64,000 nt of DNA, taken from the NCBI GenBank assembly GCA_036874045.1, contig JAZBRI010000003.1, forward strand, positions 20,065,501 through 20,129,500, in the 5' to 3' direction. How positions within the stretch are numbered: the stretch's first letter is position 1; the number at the start of each line of letters is the position of its first letter. This stretch comes from Cymodocea nodosa. Taxonomy: Eukaryota; Streptophyta; Magnoliopsida; Alismatales; Cymodoceaceae. Shown here piece by piece: positions 12,501 to 27,500 of the stretch. A program made the translations under genes and the position numbers. The notes beneath the pieces are model-generated. The model did no database searches. It had not been told where the DNA came from and worked only from the letters and a program-made list of their open reading frames with translations.

Positions 12501-15500
12501 ATTAGGATTTGCCAATTTGTTTCCAACTAGCTTTAAACCTCTATTAGGCATCATCTTCTTTCACCTTTTGGCTTTAGGAGTGGGACATTATCTAGTTGAA
12601 CTTCAGCAAGACCTAACTTGAGATGAAGGAAAACAATCCTCCCAATCACCGTCAACTAAAATCCTATTAATTGATTGAATGAGATTTATTTGAAGGCTTG
12701 GCCAACTAAAAGAATGACCCTTAATTAGCAAATTAAGGAGTTAATTCAAATTGATCTATGAGAAAAAATCCTCATTTTTTTGGTGAAGTTCTCCCTTGGT
12801 GGATCAATCTAAATGCTCCTTGACACAATTGAAGTACCCTTAATGAACCATGACAAGCTCCATTTTTCCTTAATACTTAGCTTTGCTTAGCATCTTTTCT
12901 TGCCTTCTTAATTTTATGGTGCATAGACAATTAAGTGCATACAACTTAGTCTATTTTCTTCATTTGTAAAAGCATTGAGATAGATTGATCCTTGAACTCC
13001 ACCTTGATACTTGAGAAAAACCTTATACTCCATGCAAATATAATCCCCTTGGAAGCTTCATCCATTTAAAGTCTCCATTTTAGTTTCCTACAACCCAAAA
13101 AAACCACCCTGTGTCTTCTAACCAATTCTCCCACTAGCCTTTACTTAGCTACCTTACCACACCCCTTAAATTCATTGGAAACTAGGTATACTCATCCCTT
13201 TATTGCCTTTTTGTCAAGGTCACCCCATACTTAACATCCAAATGTGCTCAAGTCTTCTTGAAAGGCCCTAGCTATTTTAGTCCTAGATGACAATCCACCA
13301 AAGATGTGTGTTGGTGATGATGTCATCTTGCCAACCTTTAGGTTCACCTCCCTCTACTAGCAAGGATCCAATGAAGAGTAAATTTCCCCCTCTTCTATCC
13401 TTGGGCTGCTACAAATAGGGCTCTTAACATCAGCCAAGTCAATAACATTGGGTGAGAGAATGTTGCCTTTCATCATGGCAATCGTTGTTAGGATTGGCTT
13501 CTCAAGTGTGGTAATTGACTTTCTTGTGGTGTTCAATGCTAATTGATTTGTTAATGTTTGTTGGCTCTAGCATCAATCAATGTTGTTTTGCTTTGCCCAT
13601 TGTCAAGCTTGTTAGGCCCTTCGTCATTATTGTTTGCATTGAGCCATCAATTATAATCCAAAAGAGACTTGGTCTTAATTGGCCAATTTGATTTGCCACC
13701 CAACAACCCTTAACATTCAAAAGCATCTAGATATAGATCAATATTAGGCTTAGAGGTTGAGCCCAAAGAATAGTCCATCCATTCAATAAATGTGTTGCCT
13801 TTAGGCCTAGGTGAGGTCTTTAGTTGAAGAGATGACTCCCTTTGGGTTGGCTCATCCAACATGTTTGAGCCCATTTGATGCTAAACATTGGCAAAATCAT
13901 TGGTTGTATATTTGAACTTGTTAGGATTAGGTTGTTGGATCTTTTATGGGACAAGTGTACTTGATTTGGAAACATCCCTCTCTCTTGTGGGTTGCTTTCT
14001 CTAGAGTCAACACTCCCTTGTTGGATGCCTAGATGTCGTCAAGAACAATCTCTTAGTCAAAGTCATCTTTAACTCCATGTGGTGGATTATGACCTAGAAA
14101 GCTCCCTTGCCCCCACCATCATGATGCTTTACCTTGTTAGGTACTGGTGATCCATCTTCAACTTCCATCAAATCACTAGCTGCATCCAAGTTGTGAAGTT
14201 TTACCATTCAATGCATGATTAGCATAAGATGATCTAAAGAGCTACAAATGGCTTTCATCATCTCCATTGTCCAAAGGTGATCTGTACCCGAACCCCCTTC
14301 AAGAGTTTAAGGACTCAAGAGGGTGGAGAAGACTAGGATTAGGGTTTTGTGGTAAACACATTAGATTACACTATCCTTAAGGGGAATGAAGGAATGATGT
14401 GAAGAAAAGAAATAGGATGCACACTCTTGGCCTCTCCTCTCATTGAACAACATGTGAGCACAAATTTAGGCAAGAAAGAAAGTAATTCTATTGATTATCA
14501 AGAAAAAATTACAAAGGACTTATATAATGGACTTCATTTAGACACTTGCTTTTGTGTTAATGGTGGATTGCTAATGGTGGCTGTAGGCGGTTGTGTTGTT
14601 GACCTATGATTGGAAAGATATGAAGAGAGGTGGAGATTTGGGGTTGTTGGTTAACTACTTGATGGCTGTGCTCTATATTAGAGAAAAAGATAGTAAGGTT
14701 GGTGGGATCCTAGTGGTGACCCTCCTAGGAGAAGGCTCTTACGCCCATAGGGCAGGAAGCAATGATGATAGCTTGGTAGTCTGGTGGAAAACCTCCTAGG
14801 GTTGACTGGAGTATCAAGAGACAACTTAGCACAAAAATACTTGGTTGAAGTGGTAGCCACCCCATCTTGCTTTATTTATAATATGTCGTTACAACTGTCT
14901 ACCAGAATTAATAGAAATGGCATATTGTTTTTCATGTAACATTCTGCCACCACAAAAATGACACCTATATTTATAATGTTAGGGCACCACAGGTTGGTCT
15001 CACACATCCAATAAAACATGTCCCTCACATTTCCAATTGGTGGACCCTTTCTCCTCCATGTCTAAGTGGGAGAAGTAGTCACAATCCTAACATTTTGGCA
15101 TTAGGGAAATCACCTATCTTCTTGGAGTTATATCTTCCAAATGCCATGTTAGTTGGGGCTCTCCTTGTTCTTATTGTCTTCTTTCCAACAAGTACTCATA
15201 TGTTGTATTTCACTCACGTTTGAGTCATTAACTTGAACATTTCGAAGGGCATAGTCAGCATGTTTATTGGGATGCCTTGGAAAGTGGTAGATTTTCCACC
15301 ACAAAGAGGTGTTTTGATTTCGCTGCAATCTCCTAAGCAGGCTAGCTTATTTCCTAAGATTTTTGTGCATATGTGGCATGTCCTTCAACTCTATTTGAAG
15401 GGTGAAATGCTCATCTTCTAACAAATCAAAATTGCTATTGGTTGACAGAGTCTCTTGTTGGCAATTGGGTCTTGCATTGCTAGTCTACTAATCATGTCAT

Positions 15501-18500
15501 GAATTCCTTGTTAGTGGGTGGAGAAATGATTCCTATCTTGCTAGCATGTTGGTGAAACTTGCAAGCCACAATCTAGAGTCGACTGGCTGGTGGAGAAATG
15601 TTGGTGGCTTGTCTTGTTGGCTCATTGGCAAAACTCAATGAGCTTGTTAGCTGGCAAAATCCATTGGATTCCTTCTAGAGTTAACTATTGGTTGATGAAG
15701 CAAGTGACATATTCACTTGTACGGCTAGCTGATTAGCAAGGGACTTAGACTGTTGAAGTTTTGCCCCTAGTTGTGCTTTAGGCTTTCCTTAGTTGGTGAT
15801 TGCCAATTTTTCCGTTAGAGGGGTACTAGGCTTCTTTGCTAGGGATTTTCCAAGATTGCTCCTAAGTCATATAGTAGGACTATTTTCCTACATTGCCCTT
15901 GAAGGTCAAGTAGGCTTTTCTTGGATAATGTAGATTGGCTCTCCTATGCCAAACATGTCTTGGCTCTTCTTATGATTGGCCATGTGCTTTGGCTTTCCTC
16001 CATGGGTAGCTCCTCTTTGTGAGAGTTTCTTTGATAGTGTGCTAAGTACCAGGTATGCCATACTTGGTCCTCCTTTCATTTTCCATTATTCTTGCTACAT
16101 ATTTCCATAGTGTAGGTGACCCCCTTCACTACATATCAAAAGCTCTAGAGGGATCCCAATCAGAGTTTCATCTCCTTCTCTTCGATTCAAACCACTCAAC
16201 TTTCTGATAATCCATCAGCTCCCCTCCCTTAAGACTTTCCCCCTCCAAGTTGAGTTGGGAAATTCTAGTAAGAAGTACCCATGTGCCTGTTCCAACTTTT
16301 TATATTTAATGATTCATGTCGCATCTATATTGTATTGCCATTTACCTAATTTGTTGATTCAGTCAGTCACTGTTTTAGAAAAAGGGCTTCTGCTTTGCAG
16401 TAGTAATAGATATTGGTCTTTATCTTAATGCTTTATCCTTGTATACAGTTGAATACTTTTTGCCTTTTTGTGATTGAGAGTGGTTAAATGGGATAACTAT
16501 TTGTAGCTTTACCAAATATTAAGTTATTTGCTGGATGATTTTACTCTGAAATTTCAAGTATTTTTTCCTTTTTGTTGATCACTAAAGGGTATTCTTGATC
16601 TGATACTTGGGATAATACATACATATATTCATCACCTTGTTGTTCCATCAGGAATCTTGCTGGAGAAATTTCACAGGAGTTTAGCAAACGGCAGGTTAGT
16701 TTGTTGTTTAAGTTTGACCATGAAAAATACATTCTTCGCATTTTCATAATCATGAAATGTTGCTTTATTATTGGTCTGGTGGTAATGTCTTTACTACTGA
16801 TCTCTTGTATTTAATGTAAGTCTGCACATTTATAAACCATCCCTAGTATGCCTCTGGAAAGAGCTAGCTGAACCATTCACATTTATACAGCCATCATCAA
16901 TGTGCTATAACTCTGCCCGTGCATTTATTTCATTTCATACTATCGTGTGAAGACATAAAGCCAACATACCAATCACTTGGAATTTTCTGCCTCTCTTTTG
17001 GGACTAATTCATTGGAAGTGGTCCAAGTGAAGATGCTATGCAAAGGCTATATCTTCAATGGTGGTGATATTGGCCATTCACATTGTAAACATGTAAAAGA
17101 TATATAATCTATCGTTGGTTACATCCTTGGAGATTAGAATGCTGCATCTAAAAACTTTTTTCCTGGCTTTCTTCTAGCTTTTCAATATTGCCGAAGTTTT
17201 GGATGCTTCAAAGATTCAAAAATTGTTGAAGTATTGGGCTTAATGGAGGTTGTGTTAAATCCAGTCTAGTTTAATGGAGGTGCAATATATATGTATTAGA
17301 TATAGATTTTCCTTGGATTTGCCTACAATACATGTTTGATATGCCATGTGGTGTTTTAGGAAAAAAAGATGGGATATGTTGGGACATGGTTGGGATTTGT
17401 CTAGGATATGGTTGGGAGACTTAGTATATTTCTTGGTCTTTTTTAATTAAATAACATAAATATATTAAAAAAACTATGTTAGGATGCAATGGTTTGTAAA
17501 TGATTGTATAAGGTAGATAGATAATGACAGAGATGAAGATCATACTCACAAAGCATAAGCACACACAAAACACTAAGGTTTTACGTGGTTCACCTTTAGG
17601 CTACGTCCATGACTGATGAAAAGGGAGGAACTTCACTATTTTCAGTTGGTATAGATGAAGATTTTTGGATGAGATATTTTTCCAGCATTTCTTGGAAGTC
17701 TATTTATAGATTTGACAACATTAACAATTACAAAACAAAATCTGTAATGTATGGATTAAAGTCCATAATGTTTAGAAGCCATTTACTACAATTAAAGACA
17801 AAAAAATAGAAACAATTTTCAACACATTCAAGTAACCATAATGCTATGTGAATGTCCATTCAAGTTACTTCAACAATCCTTCTCCTTGACTTGTATATTT
17901 CTTCATTAGTAAAACCCTTAATTATATCTCTTTCTACAATAGAGGCAGAATATATGACTTTAACTTAAGTAACAAATGAGAGAATCTAGTTGAAAGGGCT
18001 CTTAGAAGATTTGGGATGGTTGTAAGGACCAATTATCGTGTATTGTGAAGACTTGAAAGTCACCTCAACAATCCTCTTCCTTGACTTGAATATTTCTTCA
18101 TCAGCAAAACCCTTGATTGAGGCTATTTCCAACTGTAAATATTTAGCAAGTTAAGTTAATGCTTGAACTTGCTTTGTGTTACCTCTTTGGTGAATATATC
18201 TACAGGATTATCACGAGTAAATACCTTCTTGACGTTAATTCTTCTTTCAGCTCTTAGAAAAAATTATAGCAGACATCAATGTGCTTAGTCCTTTCATGGT
18301 GAACCTGATCTTTTGCTAAATAGATGACACTAAGACTATCACAATACATGGTAGTTGGTCCTTGCAATCATCCTAAATCTTTTAAGAGCCCTTTTAGCCA
18401 AATTCTCTTTCTTGTTGCTTTAGTTAAAGTCATATATTCTACCTTTGTTGTGGAGAGACACAATTGGCTGAAGTGTGGCTCTCTAGGTTACTACAACACC

Positions 18501-21500
18501 TAGAATTGTGAAAACATAACCAGTTATAGACCTTTGTTGATCTATATCAGTTACAAAGTTTGAGTTAGAAAATTTTGCAATAGTGCAATTCACATTTTCC
18601 CCATAAATTAATATTACATCGAAAGTTTCTTTTAGGTATCTCAAAATTCTTTTCATAGCCATCCAATGTTCTCTACCTAGATTGGATATGAATCGACTAA
18701 TAACACAGATTGAATATGCTATATCTGGTTGAGTACAAACCATAACATACATTAGATTGCCTATTGTATTAGAATAAGGTACATGTTTCATAAATGAAAT
18801 TGCAGATTTAGTATTTGGAGACATATCTGAAGATAGACAAATATTCTTTATAAATAGAGTACTAATAGGTTTAGAATTTGACATACCAAACTTTTGTAGT
18901 ATTTTATGAAGATAAGCTTTTTGAGACAAGAAAAGCTTACTTGCACCTTTGTTCCTATAAATTTCCATTCTTAATATCCTTTTAGTAGCCCTTAAATCTT
19001 TCATCTCAAATTCAGAATTGAGGAGACCTTGTAAAATATTCAATTTCTCTTGAGCTGCTATAAGAATATCATCAACAGATATATATAGGACATTTCATTT
19101 AGTTTCTTAAGATACACACAACATTCATATAAGCACCTTGTGTATCCAATTTTAATTATGAAGCCATTAAACCTTTTATACCATTGTCTAAAAGATTGTT
19201 TTAACTCATACAATGATTTTAAAAGTTTACATACATGATTTGGTTTTCTAGTGTCAACAAAACCTTCAAGATGATCTATTACTATATCTTTCTCCAAGTC
19301 ATCATGTAAAAATGCAATTTTTACATTCATTTGTACCAAATCAAGATTGTTGGAAGCAACAATTGCCAATAAAACTTTAATAGAAGAGTGTTTAACCATG
19401 GGAGAAAAAACTTCATTGAAATCGACACCTTCTCTTTGACTATAGCTTTTTGCAACCAAGCGTGCTCGATATATAATAGGAGAATCTTCATGTGGACCAT
19501 TCTTTCTCTTAAAGATCCACTTGCACCCTATAGTTTGTTTGTTTTCAGGAAGAGGAATTAATTTCCAGATATGAGTCTTTTGAAAAGACTCAATTTCTTT
19601 TTGCATGATTGACATCCATTGGGTAGCTTTAGAACTTTCAATTGCCTCCTTGTAGGTATGTGGTTCTTGATCATTAATCTCTTCAACAACCTATAAAGTA
19701 CATGAAATAAGGTTGTTGAAACCATACTTCACAGGTGGACGAGTCTCCTTTATTGGTTTGTCAAGAAATACACTCCTAAACTGTTGATCTTCAGGTGGAA
19801 CAAGAACTTCTGGATTTGCAAACTGATTTCTTCAACTATTTCTGTGTATTGAGGTTGATGGGAATTGATTGTCTTTGACTGAGAAGAAGTTACTTGAAAT
19901 TCCACTTGGGAAGTAGTATTTTCTGGAGGAATATTAGAATTTTCTGAAGTTTGCTTTAACATAAAGTCTTCATTGAAAACCATATTTCTACTAATCACTA
20001 CTTTATGTTTATTAGCATTCAATATTCTATATCCCTTAACTCCTATTCCATATCTAAAAAAATTTCATTTTTGGCCTTAGGGCCTGTTTGTACACTTAGA
20101 ATTTGAATTCCGTAGAATTTGAATTCTAACGGAATTTGAATTCTACAGAATTTGATGGAAATAATTCAAAATCTAGGTGCTTGTGTATGTTCAGAAATTT
20201 GACAGAAATTGAAATTTAGGTGTTTGTGCACATAAGAGAATTAAAGGGAGTTGAACAGAATTGATTTTTAATAAAGTTAAGTAATGAATTAAAGTAATTA
20301 GTGAAAATGTAATTAATCAATAAATGAATTACTTACATTAATAAATGAACATATTATTAAATTAAATATTTATATATTATTTATCAATTAATTAAGTATA
20401 TCATTATATAAAATAAATCAAAAATTACAGAAATTGATAACTTTTTAATTATAATACATGTTTAAAACAAAAAAAGGTTAATTATAAATTCTATATTCCT
20501 CGTAATGTAATAATAAATAACTTTTTTAAAAATATAATTATTATGAAGTGAATAAATTAAAGTAAATAATAAATAATTATTGAAATATTTTGATTATAAA
20601 AATATAATTTTGAACATTCTATTAGCCATAAATGACTTTTAAGACTTCGTTTGTGTTAGCCACAGAAAGTTAGGAAAATTATATGGTTTTTGAAATTTTG
20701 ATATTATATATTAAATAATATAATATAATAAATAAAATAATAATAATTAAATTAAATAATATTTATGATTTTAATATTTATAAAATTAAATAATAATAAT
20801 AAAATAATTAATATTTTATTTTTAATAAAAATAATATTAAAATAATTAATAAAATAAAAAATATTAACAATATATACTTCAACAGATGAGGGTGAGCGTC
20901 GAGCGATCTTTTGGAAAATGAATTCCGACCTTTTAGGTTGGAAATTCATTTTCCCAACCTTTACACAAGATTGGAATTCAAATTCCTTATGACTTGAATT
21001 TGAATTCCAAAATGCACAAACACCTTACGACTTGGAATCTGATGGAAAAAATTTTCAATTCCGTCAAATTTTGAGTGTACAAACCCCCTCTTAGGTTCTA
21101 ATTTTCCTTCATTTACATGATAGAAAATAGGACATCCAAAAATTTTTAGATTGGAGTAATCAAGTACCTTGTTTGACCAAACTTCTAAAGGAATATTGTC
21201 TTGAATAGTTGGACTCCTATTGATAAGAAATGTTGGAATAGTGATTGCTTCAGTTTAGAAACTTTTCTCCATACCTGCATTAGAAATCATACATTGAGCT
21301 CTTTCAAGAAGAGTTTAGTTCATGCTCCATTTTGCTATGGAGTGTGATTGACCATTCGATGCCTTGCTATTCTATTCTTCCTATAGAAACTATTGAAATC
21401 ACTTAAATAAAATTTAAGACCATTATCAATTCAAAGCCTTTTTACTTTCCTCTTGGTTTGATTTTCAACCAAAACCTTTCAATCCTTGAAATATTTTATG

Positions 21501-24500
21501 GCTTCATTTTTTTGTTTCATAAAATGCACCCATGCCATTCTAGAGAAGTCATCAATAATAGATAAAAGATACCTTGACCTACGTAGAGATGAGTGTTGAC
21601 TTGACTCTCGATAGTTTGCATAAACATAATCTAATGTTCCTTTGGTGACATGTTCAACTTATCCAAACTTTACATGTTTCTACTTCCTATAGATGCAATG
21701 CTCATAAAAGTTAAAATAAACTATTTTGTATCCTAACAAAAGTTCCTTTTTATTGAGCACGTTCATTCCTTTCTAACCAAGATGAGCCAATCTCATGTGT
21801 CACAGTTTGGTCTAAAAAGATAGATCTAATTGAGTTGCTACAACAATAGTTCCTCCAAGAGTTTTGCCTTGTAGGACATAAGATGATCCATCCTTGATTT
21901 CCTTCATAACTACCATTGCACCTTTGGTTACACAGAGAACTCCTCTTGAATACTTGTATTTTTTGTTGTCAAGTACAAGTAGGGAGATAAGATTTTTTCC
22001 TAAGGGACATAACAAACCCCTTTTAGGGTTTTAATAGTTTCATCAAACATTTGAATCTGAATTGAGCCAACTCCCAACACTTTGCAAACATTATTGTTTG
22101 CCATTAGACACAACACCTTCATTCACCTCCTCATATGTATTAAACCACTCTCTATGTGGACACATATGATGAGATGATCTTGTATCTAAGATCCAATAGT
22201 TAGTTTGATCTAGAGAATCTATCACAGTAAAAGTAACATCATTTTTTGAGGATGTCTCTTCTTGTGTGGCTGTAGCTTGAGGTTTGTTTTTCTTCTTTGG
22301 ACAGTTGACCTTCCAATGCCTAGATTCTTTGTAATAATTGCAAATGTCTTTAGGGTTTGAAAATTTGCCCTTAGATTTTCCTCTCTACTTCCCCTTTTTC
22401 TCCTTTTTCTCTTACATTCCCCTAGTTTTTTCAATTACAGCCAAACTAGTTGTACATTTTCTAAATTGATGACCATGTGTCTCAATTCCTAGAGTGCAGA
22501 CTTGGTCAAACCTCCTCTAAGGATATGAAATCTTTGCCAATCACAAATGATTGCATAAAGTTCTCATACAATTGAGGAAGGGAGACCAACAAAAGTAAAG
22601 TAGCATCTTTATCTTCAACTCTAACATCTATATTTCTCAACTCCATAAAGATGGTATTTAACTAATCTAAATGAGACTTTAGAGGCATACCTTCCTTCAT
22701 TAGGAGGGAGAAGAGTCATTGTTTCAATAATAGCTTATTAGTCAAAGACTTGGTCATATATAATGACTCAAATTTTGTCCATAAGCCCACGACAATGGTT
22801 TGATTTGCCACTTCTACTATAACCTTATCAGCAAGACATAGGAGTATAGTAGAATAAGCCTTCTCCCCATGAATGTTGAATTCATTATCACCGATGGAAT
22901 TAGGCTTTACCCTTGAAAAAGACATCCAAGTGCTCTATTACTTTAACAAAGCTTTCACTTTGATTTGCCACAAGTTAAAACTGGTTTTTTCAGTGAATTT
23001 ATCTACCTTAGCACTGTAGGACATCATGTTTCTCTTAATCTTGTTCTGATACCACTTGTAAAGGTTTGTAAAGGATTGTATAAAGTAGATAGATAATGAG
23101 AGAGATGAAGATTACACTCACAGAGCACAAGCAGACACAAAACGCTAAGGTTTTACATGGTTCACCCTTAGGCTACGTCTACAGTTGATGAAAAGGGAGG
23201 AGCTTCACTATTTTCAATTGGCACAGATAGGGATTTCTAGCATTCCTAGGAACCCTATTTATGGATTTTACAGCATCAACAGTTACAAAAGAAAATCTAT
23301 AATGTATGGATTAAAGTTCATAATGTTTAGAAGCCATTTACTCCAATTAAAGACAAAAAAAGAAACAATTTTCAGCACATTCAAGTAGCCATAATGTTAT
23401 GTGAATGTCCATTCAAGTCACCTCAACATAGGATTTAAACAACAAACCCTTCTTCTCTTTTAACTCTATCTCTTGTCTACATGCCACCACCTCTTTCTCT
23501 CATTCCTCTCATGAGTTGGCACACCACCACACACATCATCTCTTTCTTGAAGTGTGGTCCATTGGAATTTGTACAGGTTTTTCCTTCTATTGTTGCCTAC
23601 TTGCCATCCACAAAGAGCATAATGTGTAGTAGATTTGGTGTATATGCACAATAAGTTGCATTTATTATCAAGGAAAATAGTGTAATTCAATGAAGGAGAG
23701 TCAAAGCTATGTTTTCTTGGTGGAGATGCATTTGATCTCATAGATGGGGTTTGAAAGCTTGAGATTTCATCTATAACCAAGACAATTAGATATGAATTTA
23801 GGGAGAACTTTTGGTGTAACTTATGTCTATAAGAAATTTCCTGGTTTCTCGTATAGTTTAAATTCTAGTAACTATTTTTTCATATATGTCTTTTGAAAGT
23901 AAGGATCAGAATAGTTTTACAAGAAGGAGGTGAATTATGAATTCAAATTGTTTAAAAACTTATACACAAAAACAAAAATATCTTTTTCAAAATTTATTCT
24001 TTATTATGCATAGAATTTTTGCACTTTTATAAGAAGGGTATGAATAATAAATTCTTATAAATCTTTACTCTTTTACAAAACTTGTAAAATAGCAACTTAC
24101 ACTTTATGATCTTCAAGTAGGCACTTGATTTTACCAAACTCTCCTTCAATAGTTGGAATCTTTCCTTCAGATGTTTTGAATTCCTTCAGCTTTGATTCCT
24201 TCTGACTTTTTGCTCCTTAGGTAAATCTAGAACGGTGTAAGCTCTTAGTTATGTGTAAAATATTTTTTTGGATTTGAACACTAGGACACTCTAGATTGTA
24301 AGCACTAGACTATATAAAACATTATTAATGTATCTGTGGGATGTCTATGAGAAGGATGTATTGAAGTGTAGCTTAGATTCCTTATTTATAGTTTTTGAAC
24401 TAGAAATACACATTCATCTACTTTTGACATTTTTCCATGATCTCACGTTCTTTTAAATTTTGAATCAATCATGTTCTTCAAGTTCACATTTTGCGTTTTC

Positions 24501-27500
24501 CCATGACCTCTTGTCCAAATTTTTCGAGAATAAACTTTTGGAGACTAGTATTTGCCTAAGTCACTGTCTTTGTCAAATAGTTATACCTATAACACCTGTA
24601 AAAACTTGAACGCTTATTGCATAACTCTTCGAGTTTTTCACTTGTAAAACACATAATCTGCAATACTTGACTTATAACGTTAGTCACATGTAAAACTTGA
24701 ATAGTTAAACATTATCCATGCGTAAAACTTGAATAGTTATCTTAATTCTTCAATTTCTTTAAAATTGCATATGAAAAATATGTGAAAATGTAAAATATTT
24801 AAAACACAAATGAGTAAAAACATAACTATATAAGTTTTTAACGATAACTCTTTGACTTTTTATAACACTTAAACTTATAATTATACAACTTTGGCTAAAC
24901 CTATACTTAGACTAATTTAGACTCATTTGCATACAAAAATCAAATCATTCATCATCAAAACTAAAATCCTAATATCTTTTATAATATCACTATATCTTAT
25001 TGGTATTCATTTTCTTTATAAAACCCACCACAATAGGTTTTTAGGTATTCTATCATAAGCTTTTTCTAAATCAATGAAAATTATATGATGACCCTTTTTC
25101 TTAACTCAAATTTTCTATTAGTTGTTTAAATAAATGAATAACTTCTATTGTTGACCTATCTAACATAAATCTAAGTTGATTTTCTATGATTTTAGATACA
25201 TGCCTTAGTCTTTGTTCAGTTACATTTTTTCAATAGTAAGACCCATTAACTTAATATTGTGATAATTATTACAATAGTTACATTTTTTCATAATTTCATA
25301 GTATGATTCATTAACTTAATATTGTGATAATTATTACAATTCTGTATATCTCCCTTATTCTTTAATATAAGTATTGAAGAACTCATTCTCCAATCATTTG
25401 ATATATTTTTTGCCTTTAAAACTATATTAAAAAGTTTAGTTTATTGCTTAATCCTTAATTTACCCATATACTTCCACACTTTAATAAGAATACCAATTGA
25501 TCCAATAGTTTTTCTATATTTCATTTTCTTAATGGCTTCTACTTCTTAACTACTAGTTCTTCTAAAATAACTATAATTTATATCCTTTGTCTTGAAACCC
25601 AAGTTTTGCATGGTAGATTTATTGAAAAATTTAGTAAAATGCCTACACCACCTATCTCTTATTTCATTTTCTTTTACTAAAACTCCACCTTCCTCATTTT
25701 TAATAGACTTTATTTTACTCCAATCTCTAAATTTTCCTTCTTTAGCTTTAGCCAATTTATATATTCGATTTTCTCTTTGTTTTGTGTTGTAATTGTCATA
25801 TAATCCTTTATGGCTATATTTTTAACTTACTAACAATTTTGTTAGTATTCCTTTTTGCTAATTTATACATCTCTAAATTTTCTTTATTTCTACATTGATG
25901 GTAAGTTTTATAGCATTCTTTCTTTTCTGTTATTATCTTTTTGCACATCTTCATTTTACCACTAACTTTTGTTACGTAGTAGAGCTGCCCTACAAGACTC
26001 TTCTAAAAATCCCTAACAATTTTTTAAGACAAGTAGTCATTTCATTCCAAAGTTTATTTGCTTCATGTAGTTCCCATATTCTTGCTTTTAACAAGTTATC
26101 TATAAATATCATTTCCTTTCACTTTTTAGATTTCATCACCTAATTGTAAGATTCTTATATACTCTATTCTTCCTCTTCCGAATCTTGATATTAACATCTA
26201 ATACTACATGACTTGTGTGGTTATGTTTTCTCTTGGAATAATCTTACAATTTTTACACATTTTTGATCCATTTTTATAGTAAGTAAAAAATCTATTTGAC
26301 TAGTATTTGAATCACTTTTAAATGTAATTAAATGTTCCTCTTTTTTCCTAAGATAAGTATTAGCTTCTAAAAGGTGACAAGCTACACTAAAGTTTAAAAT
26401 TGAATTTCCCTCTTCATTTCCAAAGTCAAATCTTTTATGTTTTTTTTCATATCCTACATTTTGTTCTTATACATGATCATTTAGATCTTGTACAATAAAG
26501 AGCTTTTCTCTAGTAGGTAAGTTATGAACTTTATCGATATCATTTCAAAATTTCTATTTAATAGCTTCTCCTAAACTATTTGTGAAGTATATACAGTAAT
26601 TGTATTATCTTATTTCCGATTGCAAGTTTAATCATTATAATTCTATTTATTATCCTTATTACCTTAACAACTTCATCTCTTGAACTTTTATCATGTATCA
26701 TTTTAACTCAATTCTTACTCTTTTCTTGTATGCCATAATTTAAAACTACTATCTTCAATTAACTTAAATTTTTCTCTCACCTGATTAATTTCTTTTTAGC
26801 GTAATATACTAAATTTCCTTCTTATCATTATATCTACTAATTCCATTCTCTTATTAGACGTGGTTCCTATATTCTAAGATAGCTTAATTTTTGTGTTTTG
26901 GACTAACTTTTTTATATCCACACCTATCCAGTAAGATGTAAGAATTCTTGTTTATTTTCATTTCCAACTGAGTGTTGATGCAGAACCCCTGCTTTAAGAA
27001 CCTTGCACTTAAGGTGTGTAACATTTCCTTTTTTTTTTATTGTTCCCAAGGTTTGGTGCAATGTATCACTAAGAGGGTTACACCCTAACAAATAATTTTC
27101 ATGTAAATTTGATATTTTATTTAACCGAACTCTAACTCCCCTAATTTAATTATAGAAATGGAGTACCCCAAAAAAGTAATAAAAATGTTTTTAGAAGTCT
27201 TGGCATTTCATAGGACCTTTTTTATTCTAAAATTTATTTTTCATTCTTACACAACTTTTTTTTATTCTTGCAGCAGTTTGAATACTCAACCATAGATGAT
27301 CTTATGGAACTTGTGCAGCAGATTGTAGTGTTTCACATGAAGGTTTGGATCTTACTGTTTTACTTCTCGGTTCAACAATTTGGTTGTTGCAGAGCACAAA
27401 GATTTATTCCTTACTTTGTTGTTGAAGTGCAAACTTTCGTAGTTTATTTTGTTCTCATGAGCATGATTCTTGCACCTTAGCATTTGATCAGTTGACTTAT

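Larger units (their letters stand above)
17485..23428 (-). mobile_element. Complete but defective Ty1/copia retrotransposon
   Basis: A 5.94 kb element, antisense to RPN1 within intron 6, bounded by LTRs 17485-17875 and 23057-23428 and by the 5-bp target duplication TAGGA (17480-17484 and 23429-23433). The primer-binding site TGGTATCAGAAC lies just inside the right LTR on the minus strand, and a purine-rich tract lies inside the left LTR. Copia gene order is recognisable on the minus strand: gag, protease, integrase, RT, RNase H. Without the 1.01 kb Harbinger-like insertion it would be about 4.9 kb, a normal copia size. The LTRs differ by many substitutions and small indels, so it is not a recent insertion. 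Confidence 0.95.

Noticed and set aside
23466-23780. A 104-codon minus-strand frame near the copia right end
   Set aside because: No recognisable domain, no supporting neighbours, and it lies in repeat-rich intron; consistent with chance.
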